From Pedobacter sp. Hv1 (GTDB lineage Bacteria > Bacteroidota > Bacteroidia > Sphingobacteriales > Sphingobacteriaceae), in the NCBI RefSeq assembly GCF_001412215.1, contig NZ_LLWP01000008.1, positions 248,001-312,000 of the forward strand: a stretch of 64,000 nucleotides of DNA. Reading direction: 5' to 3'. The notes below the pieces were generated by a model. That model saw only the letters and a list, made by a program, of their open reading frames with translations. It did not search any database and was not told the origin of the DNA. The first letter of the stretch is position 1, and each line of letters starts with the position of its first letter. This document shows positions 16,024 to 24,066 of the stretch, in pieces. A program made the position numbers and the translations under genes.

Positions 16024-18258
16024 TTAAATAAGTTTAGAAAATTTTAATCGAAGGCTATTGCTTACAACCGATACCGAACTAAGCGCCATTGCTGCCCCCG
16101 CTATCATCGGATTTAGCAGAAAACCATTAATAGGGTATAAAATACCAGCAGCAACGGGAATTCCTATAAGGTTGTAAATGAATGCCCAGAACAGGTTTTG
16201 GCGTATCGTGCGAACAGTGAGTTTCGATAGGCGCAAGGCCTTTGGAACTTTCATAAGATCAGAAGATACGAGCGTAATCTTGGCTACATCAATCGCAATA
16301 TCAGAGCCTTTTCCCATGGCAATTGACACATCCGCCTGCGCAAGGGCGTGGCTGTCATTAATGCCATCACCAACCATGGCAACTATTTTTCCCTGTGATT
16401 GTAATTCCTTTACGAATTCGGCCTTATCAGATGGCAGGACATCTGCCCTGAAATTAATGATACCGACTTGTTTTGCAACAGCAGATGCGGTCTGGTGATT
16501 GTCCCCGGTAAGCATATAGACATCTATATTACGTTTTAAAAGTTCGGTCACGGCATCAGCGGAACCTTCTTTGATCTGGTCGGTAATGGCTACGATGGCG
16601 AGTACCTGCTTTTCATCAGCAAAATAGATTACCGTTTTAGCTTGTAGTTGTAGACTTTCGACGGTATGTTTTAGTTCGTCATTTATCTTAATGCCGACAT
16701 CATTTAGAATTTTGTGGCTGCCCGCCCAATACTTTTGTCCTTCAAAAGAGGCAGATACTCCTTTTCCCGTTAAGCTTTCAAATCCAGCAACCTTAATCTC
16801 GCTAGCAATGGTAGGCTTCAAATGATTGACTATTGCATCGGCAAGTGGATGTTCAGATTGCCTTTCAAGTGCATAAAGAATGCTGTTCAGTTTTTGCTTG
16901 TCAAATGAAGAACCATTCTGCCAAATCATTTCTGAAACCTCTGGCTTTCCTTTGGTAAGTGTTCCGGTCTTGTCCAGAATAACTGCATTGACCTTATACC
17001 CAAGTTCCAGCGCTTCAGCATCTTTAATTAATATTCCATTTTCTGCACCTTTTCCTACGCCAACCATAATTGCCGTTGGCGTGGCAAGTCCAAGTGCGCA
17101 TGGACAGGCTATCACCAGAACAGTGACCATTGCAAGCATTCCCTGTGTAAATGCATTCTCACCTCCAACCAGAACCCACAAAAGAAGGGTCAACAATGAA
17201 ATGCCTATTACTATCGGAACAAATATTCCTGCGATCTTATCCACCAGTTTTTGTACTGGGGCTTTCGAACCTTGTGCATCCTGGACCATTTTTATGATCT
17301 GTGCTAGCATGGTTTCTCCGCCAACTTTTTGAGCCATGAACCGAAAGCTGCCCTTTTGGTTAATAGTTCCAGCAAAAACCTTATCGCTTTTATTTTTAGG
17401 CACAGCCACTGGCTCACCCGATATCATGCTTTCATCTACATAGGAACTTCCTTCGTAAACCTCACCATCTACAGGAATCTTCTCACCAGAGCGAACCAGT
17501 ATCCTGTCACCAATACTAATATCAGCGAGGGGAATTTCCTTTTCGCCATTTTCAGTTATCACCAATACTGTTTTGGGCTGTAGGCCAATGAGCTTCTTGA
17601 TAGCAGAGGAGGTATTGGATTTAGCCCGCTCTTCGAGCAGTTTTCCGAGCATGATAAATACAATCACTACTGCCGCAGCCTCAAAATAGACATGTGGATG
17701 GAGGCCTCTTTTATGCCAGAATTCTGGATATAACGTATTGAATATACTGAACAGATAGGCAATCCCAGTACTTAGGGCAACCAAAGTATCCATATTCGCC
17801 TTGCCGTGTCTTGCCTGCTTAAAAGCGTTGATAAAGAAATTCCTTCCGAAGAAAAAAAGTACTGGTGTTGTGAGTGCAAGCATATAATAATTTGCATAGG
17901 GAATATCCATAAAGAACATTCCTATCAGAACAACGGGAACGGTCAGTATCCCAGAGGCAACCATACGTTTTTTAAGGGCAACATAGTTCTTGCCCTGCAC
18001 TTCTTCCTGTTTTTCCCTGCCACTTTCGGTATCCATGATCAGGTCATAGCCAATGGATTGGACTGCTTTTTGAAAAGCATTTGGCTGAATTTCGTTGGGA
18101 TGATATTGCACCTTAACCGTTTGTGTCGCATAGTTCACTTCTGCCTTTTCTACCCCTGATTGAGAACCTATCATACTTTCTACACTGCTTGCACATGCCG
18201 CACATGTCATGCCCAGAACTGGCAATGAGATCGTCTCTAAATTGTGTGATGTTTTCAT
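16024..18258 (-). CDS. copA: Cu(I)-exporting P-type ATPase CopA
   Basis: Complete P1B-1 ATPase, 744 residues, pumping Cu(I) out of the cytoplasm. One HMA domain with GMTCAACAS (16-24), eight predicted TM helices, the actuator SGEPVAV, the ion-path motif ACPCALGLATPTAI, the phosphorylation site DKTGTLTKG, the nucleotide-binding SEHPLADA, and the hinge GDGINDSHALAQ. TM7 and TM8 carry FIYNLIGIP and MALSSVSVVSNSLR, matching the YN and MxxSS ligands of Cu(I)-specific members. It is the first gene of the long minus-strand run and is transcribed divergently from the sialidase-fold gene across a 120-bp region. It is more typical than the second ATPase at the left edge. Confidence 0.95.
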   Translation of the reverse strand: MKTSHNLETISLPVLGMTCAACASSVESMIGSQSGVEKAEVNYATQTVKVQYHPNEIQPNAFQKAVQSIGYDLIMDTESGREKQEEVQGKNYVALKKRMVASGILTVPVVLIGMFFMDIPYANYYMLALTTPVLFFFGRNFFINAFKQARHGKANMDTLVALSTGIAYLFSIFNTLYPEFWHKRGLHPHVYFEAAAVVIVFIMLGKLLEERAKSNTSSAIKKLIGLQPKTVLVITENGEKEIPLADISIGDRILVRSGEKIPVDGEVYEGSSYVDESMISGEPVAVPKNKSDKVFAGTINQKGSFRFMAQKVGGETMLAQIIKMVQDAQGSKAPVQKLVDKIAGIFVPIVIGISLLTLLLWVLVGGENAFTQGMLAMVTVLVIACPCALGLATPTAIMVGVGKGAENGILIKDAEALELGYKVNAVILDKTGTLTKGKPEVSEMIWQNGSSFDKQKLNSILYALERQSEHPLADAIVNHLKPTIASEIKVAGFESLTGKGVSASFEGQKYWAGSHKILNDVGIKINDELKHTVESLQLQAKTVIYFADEKQVLAIVAITDQIKEGSADAVTELLKRNIDVYMLTGDNHQTASAVAKQVGIINFRADVLPSDKAEFVKELQSQGKIVAMVGDGINDSHALAQADVSIAMGKGSDIAIDVAKITLVSSDLMKVPKALRLSKLTVRTIRQNLFWAFIYNLIGIPVAAGILYPINGFLLNPMIAGAAMALSSVSVVSNSLRLKFSKLI

Positions 18259-18273
18259 TATCTGATTGTATGG

Positions 18274-18284
18274 TACAAAAGTAC
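18274..18284 (-). promoter_or_regulatory. Possible copA promoter -7 box within a small palindrome
   Basis: On the minus strand TACTTTTG (18283-18276) fits TAnnTTTG and is nested in the inverted repeat GTAC-AAAA-GTAC, about 18 nt before the copA ATG. No convincing TTTG -33 box is visible, so activator dependence is possible. Confidence 0.35.
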
Positions 18285-18378
18285 ATCGCTTGTGCCACTG
18301 GATTTTTACAGGATTTTGGGAAAAAGTTGCATAATTTTACATTAAATACCGCCTCCACAAATACTAACACCCTCCATA

Positions 18379-19431
18379 ATGAAGAACTTGAAACTGATTG
18401 CCGTATTGTTTTTTATATGCTTAGCTTATAGTGCATCTGCGCTTATACCCTTGCAGCCTGTAATAACTGGCCAACAGCCAAACATTGCAATAGATACCAA
18501 AGGGACTGTTCGCATGGTCTATGGGGATGGGGAGAATATCTATTGTATAACTTTAACCGACAATGGAGCAAAGTTCTCTAAGCCTGTGTTTGTAGCCTCA
18601 TTAACAGGTATGCACCTTGGAAATACACGGGGTCCACAAATTGCATCTTCATTATCTTCTAGTGTTATTGCTGCGATGGACAAGGATGGCAACATCCATA
18701 CCTATAGACTGGAACATACAAAGAACATTTGGAGGAAAGGAGCAAATGTTAACGATATTTCAAAATCCGCTCCTGAAGGTCTGATGGGACTAACCGCAGA
18801 TCGAAACAATAATTTCTATGCGGTATGGCTTGATCTTAGAACTGATAAGATGAACAATATCTATTTTTCAGCTCTACAGGCCAAAAGCATGAAATGGTCA
18901 AAAAATAAATTGGTATACCGATCACCAGAGGGACATACCTGCGAATGCTGTAGGCCAAATATCATCGCAAAAAACAATAAACTGGTCATCACCTTCAGAA
19001 ACTGGCTTGCTGGTTCCCGTGATATCTATTATGCTAGCTCAACTAATATGGGAAAAACTTTTACTCAAGCGGCCAAAACGGGTATGGGAACATGGAAGCT
19101 AAATGCTTGCCCTATGGATGGAGGTGGTGTTTCGATTGATGAAAAAGGTGTGGTTTCGACTGCATGGCAGAGAAATGGACAGATCTTCTATTGGAATGAA
19201 CAAAAAGCAGAAAGATCTCTAGGTAATGGCAGAAGTGTAAGCATGGCACAGCGCGGAAATAAAACTCTGATAGCGTGGCAGGAAAAAGATGATATTAAGG
19301 TTGCCGATATTGTCAAAGGAACAACGAAAGTTATTGGTAAGGGAACTCATCCGCGGATCTATCTTCTTGGCAACGGTAAAAGTTTATGTGTCTGGGAAAA
19401 TAATAAAACTGTTAAGCATATACTTTTATAG
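18379..19431 (+). CDS. Secreted sialidase-fold (BNR-like) protein with a CECC motif
   Basis: A 350-residue exported protein (signal ending ASA, residue 21) with repeated beta-propeller strands of the sialidase/BNR kind (SRDIYYASSTNMGKTF, GLTADRNNNFYAVWLDLR). It lacks an obvious Arg triad that I can place, so catalytic sialidase activity is doubtful. Instead it has HTCECCRPN near residue 192 and NACPMDGGG near 238, giving four or more Cys in positions suited to metal binding. Located between the copper cluster and the mercury-type operon and divergent from copA, it is more likely a periplasmic metal-binding propeller than a glycosidase. The family is unnamed to me; the fold is inferred from the repeat pattern. 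Confidence 0.65.
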   Translation: MKNLKLIAVLFFICLAYSASALIPLQPVITGQQPNIAIDTKGTVRMVYGDGENIYCITLTDNGAKFSKPVFVASLTGMHLGNTRGPQIASSLSSSVIAAMDKDGNIHTYRLEHTKNIWRKGANVNDISKSAPEGLMGLTADRNNNFYAVWLDLRTDKMNNIYFSALQAKSMKWSKNKLVYRSPEGHTCECCRPNIIAKNNKLVITFRNWLAGSRDIYYASSTNMGKTFTQAAKTGMGTWKLNACPMDGGGVSIDEKGVVSTAWQRNGQIFYWNEQKAERSLGNGRSVSMAQRGNKTLIAWQEKDDIKVADIVKGTTKVIGKGTHPRIYLLGNGKSLCVWENNKTVKHILL

Positions 19432-19485
19432 CAAAAAAATAATATACCAATTATATTGTCGCATTTTTATTACAGTAAAAATATA

Positions 19486-19515
19486 TTTAAGTAATTGCTT
19501 AAATGCTTATATTTG
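19486..19515 (+). promoter_or_regulatory. Putative promoter and operator of the arsR-merTP operon
   Basis: A TAnnTTTG box (TATATTTG, 19508-19515) lies 14 nt before the regulator ATG. Immediately upstream is the inverted repeat TTTAAG-N6-CTTAAA (19486-19503), placed where an ArsR-family repressor would block polymerase. The -33 box is poor (TTTA). Confidence 0.45.
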
Positions 19516-19529
19516 GTTTTATTTTAAAT

Positions 19530-19892
19530 ATGAGCAATTGCAAAAGAATTTTCGCAGACCTTGGACAGATTAATAATTGTAGAGAAGCCCTAAATTCAAA
19601 CCTTATTCAATTCTCCGAGCTGTCGGGATTGTTGGCCCTTACTGGTAATGAGGTCAGGCTAAAGATACTTTTCCTATTAAATAGGGAAGATGAGCTATGT
19701 CCATGCGATCTCAGTGATATACTTGATATGACCATTCCCGCAATCTCACAGCACTTACGAAAGTTAAAGGATGGAAATATGATCCAATCGAAAAGATCGG
19801 GTCAGACCATATACTATTCCATCATAGCCTCACGACTTGAACTACTTCATCCATTTTTTAGCCAACTACAGAAACCATTAATAGTAATATAA
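19530..19892 (+). CDS. ArsR/SmtB-family metal-responsive repressor
   Basis: Winged-helix repressor of 120 residues. The recognition region is LTGNEVRLKILFLL, then ELCPCDLSDILDMTIPAISQHLRKLKDG, followed by the wing (KRSGQTIYYSI). The CPC pair at the start of the recognition helix-turn-helix corresponds to the ELCVCDL metal-sensing site of ArsR-type proteins. The start at 19530 is chosen because an in-frame ATG at 19503 would lie inside the putative operator. Its stop overlaps the merTP start (TAATG), so the two are translationally coupled, and it most likely derepresses in response to Hg(II) or a related thiophilic ion. Confidence 0.85.
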   Translation: MSNCKRIFADLGQINNCREALNSNLIQFSELSGLLALTGNEVRLKILFLLNREDELCPCDLSDILDMTIPAISQHLRKLKDGNMIQSKRSGQTIYYSIIASRLELLHPFFSQLQKPLIVI

Positions 19893-20500
19893 TGAGTAAA
19901 AGCATACAGAAAAGTTGGATAGCAGGCCTCCTTGCTGCATTTACTGCCTCAATTTGCTGCATTACCCCTCTGTTTGCAATCATTGGCGGTGCTGGTAGTG
20001 CATCCACCTATCTGAATTGGGTAGAACCCTATCGCCCCTATATCATCGTACTGACAGCAATCCTATTTTCACTAGCATGGTATCAAATGCTAACTAGAAA
20101 ACCCGTACAAAAAGATGACTGCCAATGTGATGAGCAAACAAGTGGTTTTATGAAATCTAAAAAATTTCTACTGGCCGTTACCGTAATCTCTACACTAATG
20201 ATCGCCTTTCCCTATTACTCAAACTTACTGTATGCAGGGCAAAACAGCACCACAAATATCAGTTCAAAACCAAAAAAAATCAAAACAGCTGAGCTTTCTA
20301 TCCAAGGAATGAGCTGCGCTGCCTGTACCAGCCATATTGATGGAGGATTGAATGGCATTAGTGGCATCGCTAAATCCACGACCTCTTTTGAAAGTAGAAC
20401 CACCTTAGTGAGTTATGATCCAGATCGTATATCTGCCGATAGCATTAGCAAGAAAATTAGTAAGATTGGCTACAAAAATACACTTATCAAAAACAATTAA
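19892..20500 (+). CDS. merTP: MerT-MerP fusion mercuric transporter
   Basis: A 202-residue inner-membrane protein of the MerTP type. The MerT part has three hydrophobic segments with the Hg-binding pair SICCITP in the first helix and a Cys pair (DDCQCDE) in the cytoplasmic loop. The MerP part is a C-terminal HMA domain with GMSCAACTSHI, facing the periplasm. It would bring Hg(II) into the cytoplasm for a mercuric reductase. No merA is in this window, which is unusual for a mer operon. It is coupled to the ArsR gene by a 1-nt overlap and is followed after 2 nt by a Cys-rich peptide gene. Confidence 0.9.
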   Translation: MSKSIQKSWIAGLLAAFTASICCITPLFAIIGGAGSASTYLNWVEPYRPYIIVLTAILFSLAWYQMLTRKPVQKDDCQCDEQTSGFMKSKKFLLAVTVISTLMIAFPYYSNLLYAGQNSTTNISSKPKKIKTAELSIQGMSCAACTSHIDGGLNGISGIAKSTTSFESRTTLVSYDPDRISADSISKKISKIGYKNTLIKNN

Positions 20501-20502
20501 CC

Positions 20503-20718
20503 ATGTACACTACAACAACCCTCATTTCTACAATTACCTGCCCAACTTGTAACTTTGCAAAAACTGAAGAAATGCCAACCGATTCGTGCCAGTACTTTTA
20601 CGAGTGTGAAAACTGCAAAACCACCCTAAAGCCACTTACTGGAGACTGCTGTGTTTTTTGTAGCTACGGCACTGTTAAATGCCCACCGATACAGCAAGGA
20701 ACACCCTGCTGTGGCTAA
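20503..20718 (+). CDS. Cys-rich small protein (GDCCVFCSYG type)
   Basis: A 71-residue soluble peptide with eleven Cys: TCPTCNF near 15, then YECENCKTT near 36, GDCCVFCSYG near 49 and a terminal PCCG. I recognise the GDCCVFCSYG...CPPIQ signature as a conserved small protein next to mer-type genes in Bacteroidota, but I do not know its function. The Cys spacing suggests zinc-ribbon-like or Hg/Cu binding. It starts 2 nt after merTP and must be co-translated. Confidence 0.75.
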   Translation: MYTTTTLISTITCPTCNFAKTEEMPTDSCQYFYECENCKTTLKPLTGDCCVFCSYGTVKCPPIQQGTPCCG

Positions 20719-20827
20719 CTTACCACCTCATAGAAAAAAATAAGGTTTCCGTAAAGATGCAGTGTCGCCAAATCATTGTATCCACTTGCCCTATAAAGAC
20801 ATAATTCTTACGTGACTCTTTTAGTTA

Positions 20828-20974
20828 TTATTTTCTGCCTAGCCTATAAAGAAACAACATCCATACTCCAAATGCAACAATGAAAGCTGGTAAAGGGTTC
20901 TTCATTGATAATCCAGCCAAAAATGCACCGGTTCCAATAATGCAGGTTAAGAAAAATAAAATCAAGGTTTTCAT
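20828..20974 (-). CDS. Small membrane protein of 48 residues
   Basis: Short reading frame starting MKTLILFFLTC and ending LYRLGRK, with two hydrophobic segments (residues 3-22 and 28-43) separated by SMKNP, that is a two-helix hairpin with a positively charged end. It lies 45 nt downstream of the integrase on the same strand and has no recognisable relative. The ATG, two clean helices and stop make it a likely gene, but function is unknown. Confidence 0.55.
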   Translation of the reverse strand: MKTLILFFLTCIIGTGAFLAGLSMKNPLPAFIVAFGVWMLFLYRLGRK

Positions 20975-21019
20975 ACTTATCAATTTTAAATCATCAGTTA
21001 AATTAAATATTCTAGGAAA

Positions 21020-22363
21020 TCAAGCTGGTAAACAAACTTGTTCTATTTTAGCTTTTCTCAGTTTTAATCTTAACTTACCTTTCAACCTCTTAAGCCTATT
21101 TCCTCTCCGTCCTAATAGTTTTATTACATTTTGTTGTAATTCATCTACAATTTTCCAATCCTTTTCAATGTAAATATCTGTTGTTTTATTTCCTTTATCA
21201 ACATGGTTTAATGCTAAAGCTACATCATCCTTACTCATACGGCAAGTGTTTCTTCCCAAATTTCCAACGGTATGGCGAGCCCAATAAAAGGTAATGCCAC
21301 ACAATCCATGCTGTTTACACAGATTTCTCATTCCTACACTAAGTGCTTTATTTAACGAGCCAATAGTTGAATATCGTACTGAAAGTTTGCCTAAATACTT
21401 TTTAAGTAAAAATCTAGCCTCTCTCACTATAAGAATACTAATAAATGCCTGGTCTTTTCTCTTATCCCTAGTTTTAGATCTGTTATATTCAAGCCGGCCC
21501 TTTACCAGATTTGATTGATCTATCTGGATTAGATCGGAAGCATTAATACCGCACATGTAGAATGAGAGCATGAAAAGATTGCGTGCCAGTTCTGCTCTAC
21601 TTCCTTTTCTGCACCTACTGTATCTTATGGTTTTTACCGTGGCAATATCACAATTTCTTTTTCTTGTCTCTGGAACATCTACTATCTCGTAATCTTCAAA
21701 AGGGTAATGTTCTATCTTTGTAATTCCCAAACTCTTTTTATTGTACCTTTTGCGAGCGTGATTGAATAATGATCTTAGATCACGCATGTAGTTATGTACA
21801 GCCGCATCAGTGCAAGGTTTTTGCGAGGTCACCGTTGGTCGTCCATACTGATCAACTCTGGTCATCTTTCGCTCTGTTCTTAAGAAATTATCCCAATCAA
21901 AAAGCATATCGACATCAATCTCGGTCACCAATACGATTTCCCTTCTAAATAAATCGACTATGCTGTTCTTAACCGTATTGAAGTTAGCGGCACTTTTGTT
22001 CTTTTTTAAGACCTTTAATCCTTCAATAAAATCAGCACAAAACTTAACAAAGTCAATTTCCTTGTCAGCTTCCGAAAGATGGTCCTTAAGCTCCTGACAG
22101 GAGAATAATTTTATTCTTGTTCCAAGGTTGGTAATTTTTATACGATAATCGTCTAACTCAACATTTATCTGCTTCTTAATGAAAGGGTCTTTTACCAGTA
22201 ATTCTGATTTGAAATCTGGATGTTTTTTCACCTGTCTATCTGAAACATAATATGATGTGTCGATGAACTTGGTTTCGTTTTTGTGATAGACTCTGATCTT
22301 AACATTGTAAGTTCCGTCATTTTTGTAATGGTGTACATAAACTTTTGCTTCAACTGTTGCCAT
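21020..22363 (-). CDS. Tyrosine recombinase / site-specific integrase
   Basis: A 447-residue Bacteroidota-type integrase: N-terminal arm-binding domain (residues 1-95), SAM-like core-binding domain (about 105-225) and catalytic domain. Catalytic residues readable are the first Arg in RAELARNLFMLSFYMCGI, the YWARHTVG box (Arg with a Tyr in place of the first His, as common in this group), the His in LALNHVDKGNKTT and the nucleophile Tyr in DIYIEKD. A very basic tail (RRGNRLKRLKGKLRLKLRKAK) follows. It reads away from tRNA-Asn, 240 bp from its 3' end, the normal position for the integrase of a tRNA-inserted island. It is probably responsible for mobility of the metal cluster. Confidence 0.9.
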   Translation of the reverse strand: MATVEAKVYVHHYKNDGTYNVKIRVYHKNETKFIDTSYYVSDRQVKKHPDFKSELLVKDPFIKKQINVELDDYRIKITNLGTRIKLFSCQELKDHLSEADKEIDFVKFCADFIEGLKVLKKNKSAANFNTVKNSIVDLFRREIVLVTEIDVDMLFDWDNFLRTERKMTRVDQYGRPTVTSQKPCTDAAVHNYMRDLRSLFNHARKRYNKKSLGITKIEHYPFEDYEIVDVPETRKRNCDIATVKTIRYSRCRKGSRAELARNLFMLSFYMCGINASDLIQIDQSNLVKGRLEYNRSKTRDKRKDQAFISILIVREARFLLKKYLGKLSVRYSTIGSLNKALSVGMRNLCKQHGLCGITFYWARHTVGNLGRNTCRMSKDDVALALNHVDKGNKTTDIYIEKDWKIVDELQQNVIKLLGRRGNRLKRLKGKLRLKLRKAKIEQVCLPA

Positions 22364-22536
22364 GCTTGGTAGGTTTAAACTGGGTTAATGAATGAACCGG
22401 AAGTCCTACGAGGCAAAAATTTCTGTAACGGTTTCTGTAACGGTTTTTCGTAAAGTTTAGCAAAAAATGCTGTTTAACTTGCCGAGCTACCCATTGATAA
22501 ACTTATTGGAATGGGGGGAGGAGTACTTCCTTATGT

Positions 22537-22578
22537 AAGTAAAAAGCCCATTCTATTGCTAGAAATGGGCTTTTTTAG
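22537..22578 (-). terminator. Terminator downstream of tRNA-Asn
   Basis: Hairpin AAAGCCCAT...ATGGGCTTT with A/T runs on both sides. It lies about 30 nt beyond the tRNA 3' end; a second small inverted repeat (CTTCACG / CGTGAAG, 22581-22598) lies between. Both could be part of the region duplicated by integration. Confidence 0.65.
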
Positions 22579-22603
22579 TTCTTCACGGACTCGTGAAGTT
22601 GAG

Positions 22604-22677
22604 CTCCCTCTGCTGGGCTCGAACCAGCGACCCTCTGATTAACAGTCAGATGCTCTAACCAGCTGAGCTAAGAAGGA
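22604..22677 (-). tRNA. tRNA-Asn (GTT)
   Basis: A 74-nt cloverleaf on the minus strand: acceptor TCCTTCT / AGAGGGA, D-arm AGCTCAGCTGGTTAGAGC, anticodon stem TCTGA with loop CTGTTAA (anticodon GTT), and T-arm GCTGGTTCGAGCCCAGC. CCA is not encoded. Its 3' end faces the integrase, making it the likely attachment site of the island. Confidence 0.95.
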
Positions 22678-22821
22678 GTACTGGTTATTCCGAAAACGGC
22701 TTTAGATAATATGTTAAGAACATAAACCCTTGTTCGTTTTGGGAATGCAATATTAGGGCTTTTAAATTATTTATGCAATATTTGTAGTGAAAAAAATTAA
22801 AAAAAATTTAATATAATACAT

Positions 22822-23745
22822 ATGAGCCTGATAATCATAGGTACTGTGGCTTTCGATGCCATTGAAACACCGTTCGGAAAAACGGACAAAATCGTTGGTG
22901 GAGCCGCAACTTACGCTAGTTTAGCTGCATCTTACTTCTATAATCAAACAAAAATTGTTGCTGTTGTAGGCGATGATTTCAAAAAAGAAGACATTGAAAC
23001 TTTAAACCAACATGGTATTGATACCGAAGGTTTACAAATTAAAGAAGGCGAAAAGTCATTTTTCTGGAGTGGAAAATATCACAACGACATGAATAGCCGT
23101 GATACTTTGATCACCGAACTGAATGTATTGGAGAATTTCGATCCGATTATCCCAGATAGTTACCAAGACTGCGAATACCTAATGTTGGGGAACCTTACCC
23201 CACAAATTCAGCAAACGGTGATTAAAAGGTTGAACAAGCGTCCTAAACTGATCGTTCTAGATACCATGAACTTCTGGATGGACATTATGATGGACGATTT
23301 GTTGGAAACCATTAAAATGATTGATGTGTTAACCATTAACGATGCAGAAGCCCGTCAATTATCTGGAGAGTATTCTTTGGTTAAGGCTGCCAACAAAATC
23401 TTAACGATGGGTCCAAAATACCTGATCATTAAAAAAGGCGAACATGGTGCTTTATTGTTCCATGAGGATAAAATCTTCTCGGCTCCTGCCCTACCTTTAG
23501 CAGAGGTATTTGATCCAACAGGTGCTGGTGATACTTTTGCTGGTGGATTTATTGGTTATTTGGCACAAGTAGGTACCGTAAACTTCAACAACATGAAAAA
23601 TGCCTTGATCTATGGTTCGGCATTGGCTTCATTCTGTGTAGAGAAATTTGGTACAGAACGTTTATTAGAACTAGAAAAAAGTGCCATCGCAGAAAGATTA
23701 CAAGAGTTTGTAAACTTGAGCAGCTTCGAAATTACGCAAGACTAG
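22822..23745 (+). CDS. PfkB-family carbohydrate kinase
   Basis: Cytoplasmic ribokinase-type sugar kinase, 307 residues. Seen are the N-terminal glycine motif (KIVGGAATYAS, about 22-32) and the C-terminal ATP/anion-hole signature DPTGAGDTFAGGF (about 233-245), with Asp of GAGD as catalytic base. The substrate cannot be told from sequence; ribokinase-, fructokinase- and adenosine-kinase-like members all share these motifs. It is a single gene running away from tRNA-Asn and ends against the convergent cytochrome b5-type gene. A near-perfect 20-bp inverted repeat separates the two stops. Confidence 0.85.
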   Translation: MSLIIIGTVAFDAIETPFGKTDKIVGGAATYASLAASYFYNQTKIVAVVGDDFKKEDIETLNQHGIDTEGLQIKEGEKSFFWSGKYHNDMNSRDTLITELNVLENFDPIIPDSYQDCEYLMLGNLTPQIQQTVIKRLNKRPKLIVLDTMNFWMDIMMDDLLETIKMIDVLTINDAEARQLSGEYSLVKAANKILTMGPKYLIIKKGEHGALLFHEDKIFSAPALPLAEVFDPTGAGDTFAGGFIGYLAQVGTVNFNNMKNALIYGSALASFCVEKFGTERLLELEKSAIAERLQEFVNLSSFEITQD

Positions 23746-23754
23746 AAATATTTG

Positions 23755-23804
23755 AAAGTGTAAAGTTTAAAGTTCAGCAGGCCTAACTTTCAACTTTACA
23801 CTTT
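23755..23804. terminator. Bidirectional inverted repeat between convergent genes
   Basis: 20-bp arms (23755-23774 and 23785-23804, one mismatch) made of AAAGTGTAAAGTTtAAAGTT. It sits between the pfkB stop and the cytochrome b5-type stop. The right arm continues into CTTTCAACTT-type repeats shared with other intergenic regions. Confidence 0.5.
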
Positions 23805-23832
23805 TTACTTTCAACTTCTTACTTTCAACTTC

Positions 23833-24066
23833 CTACTTCAACACCCCAATTACTTCAAACTTTTCGAAAACAGTATCGGTATGCGGTGCATCTGGCAGTT
23901 CGGCTGTAAGGTCTTGCCCAGCCCAATGCTCGTAATGTTTTCCATTTCGCCATAAACGGCTACTCCCTACATCATAGATCTTTCCCTTATAAGCAATCCA
24001 TACCTGAGGTTTATCCTGTCCGTTACGCAAGGCCAATTGCTGTTTACTGTATTCGGGCAGCTCCAT
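23833..24066 (-). CDS. Cytochrome b5-like haem/steroid-binding domain protein
   Basis: A 77-residue stand-alone cytochrome b5-fold protein: YSKQQLALRNGQ, WIAYKGKIYDVGSSRLW, then GKHYEHWAGQDLTAEL. His in KHYEHWAG could ligate haem; the second classical His is replaced in the PDAPHTD region. It overlaps the lycopene cyclase gene by 1 nt (TAATG), so the pair is translationally coupled. It may supply electrons to, or bind the product of, carotenoid-modifying enzymes; this is inference from coupling only. Confidence 0.75.
   Translation of the reverse strand: MELPEYSKQQLALRNGQDKPQVWIAYKGKIYDVGSSRLWRNGKHYEHWAGQDLTAELPDAPHTDTVFEKFEVIGVLK

Noticed and set aside
18379..19431. True sialidase / neuraminidase
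   Set aside because: I could not place the Arg triad or the Asp-box pattern convincingly, and Cys motifs plus location point to metal handling.
22537..22600. Attachment-site repeat for the island within the window
   Set aside because: No second copy of the tRNA 3' end could be found by eye in this window, so only one end of the island is claimed.
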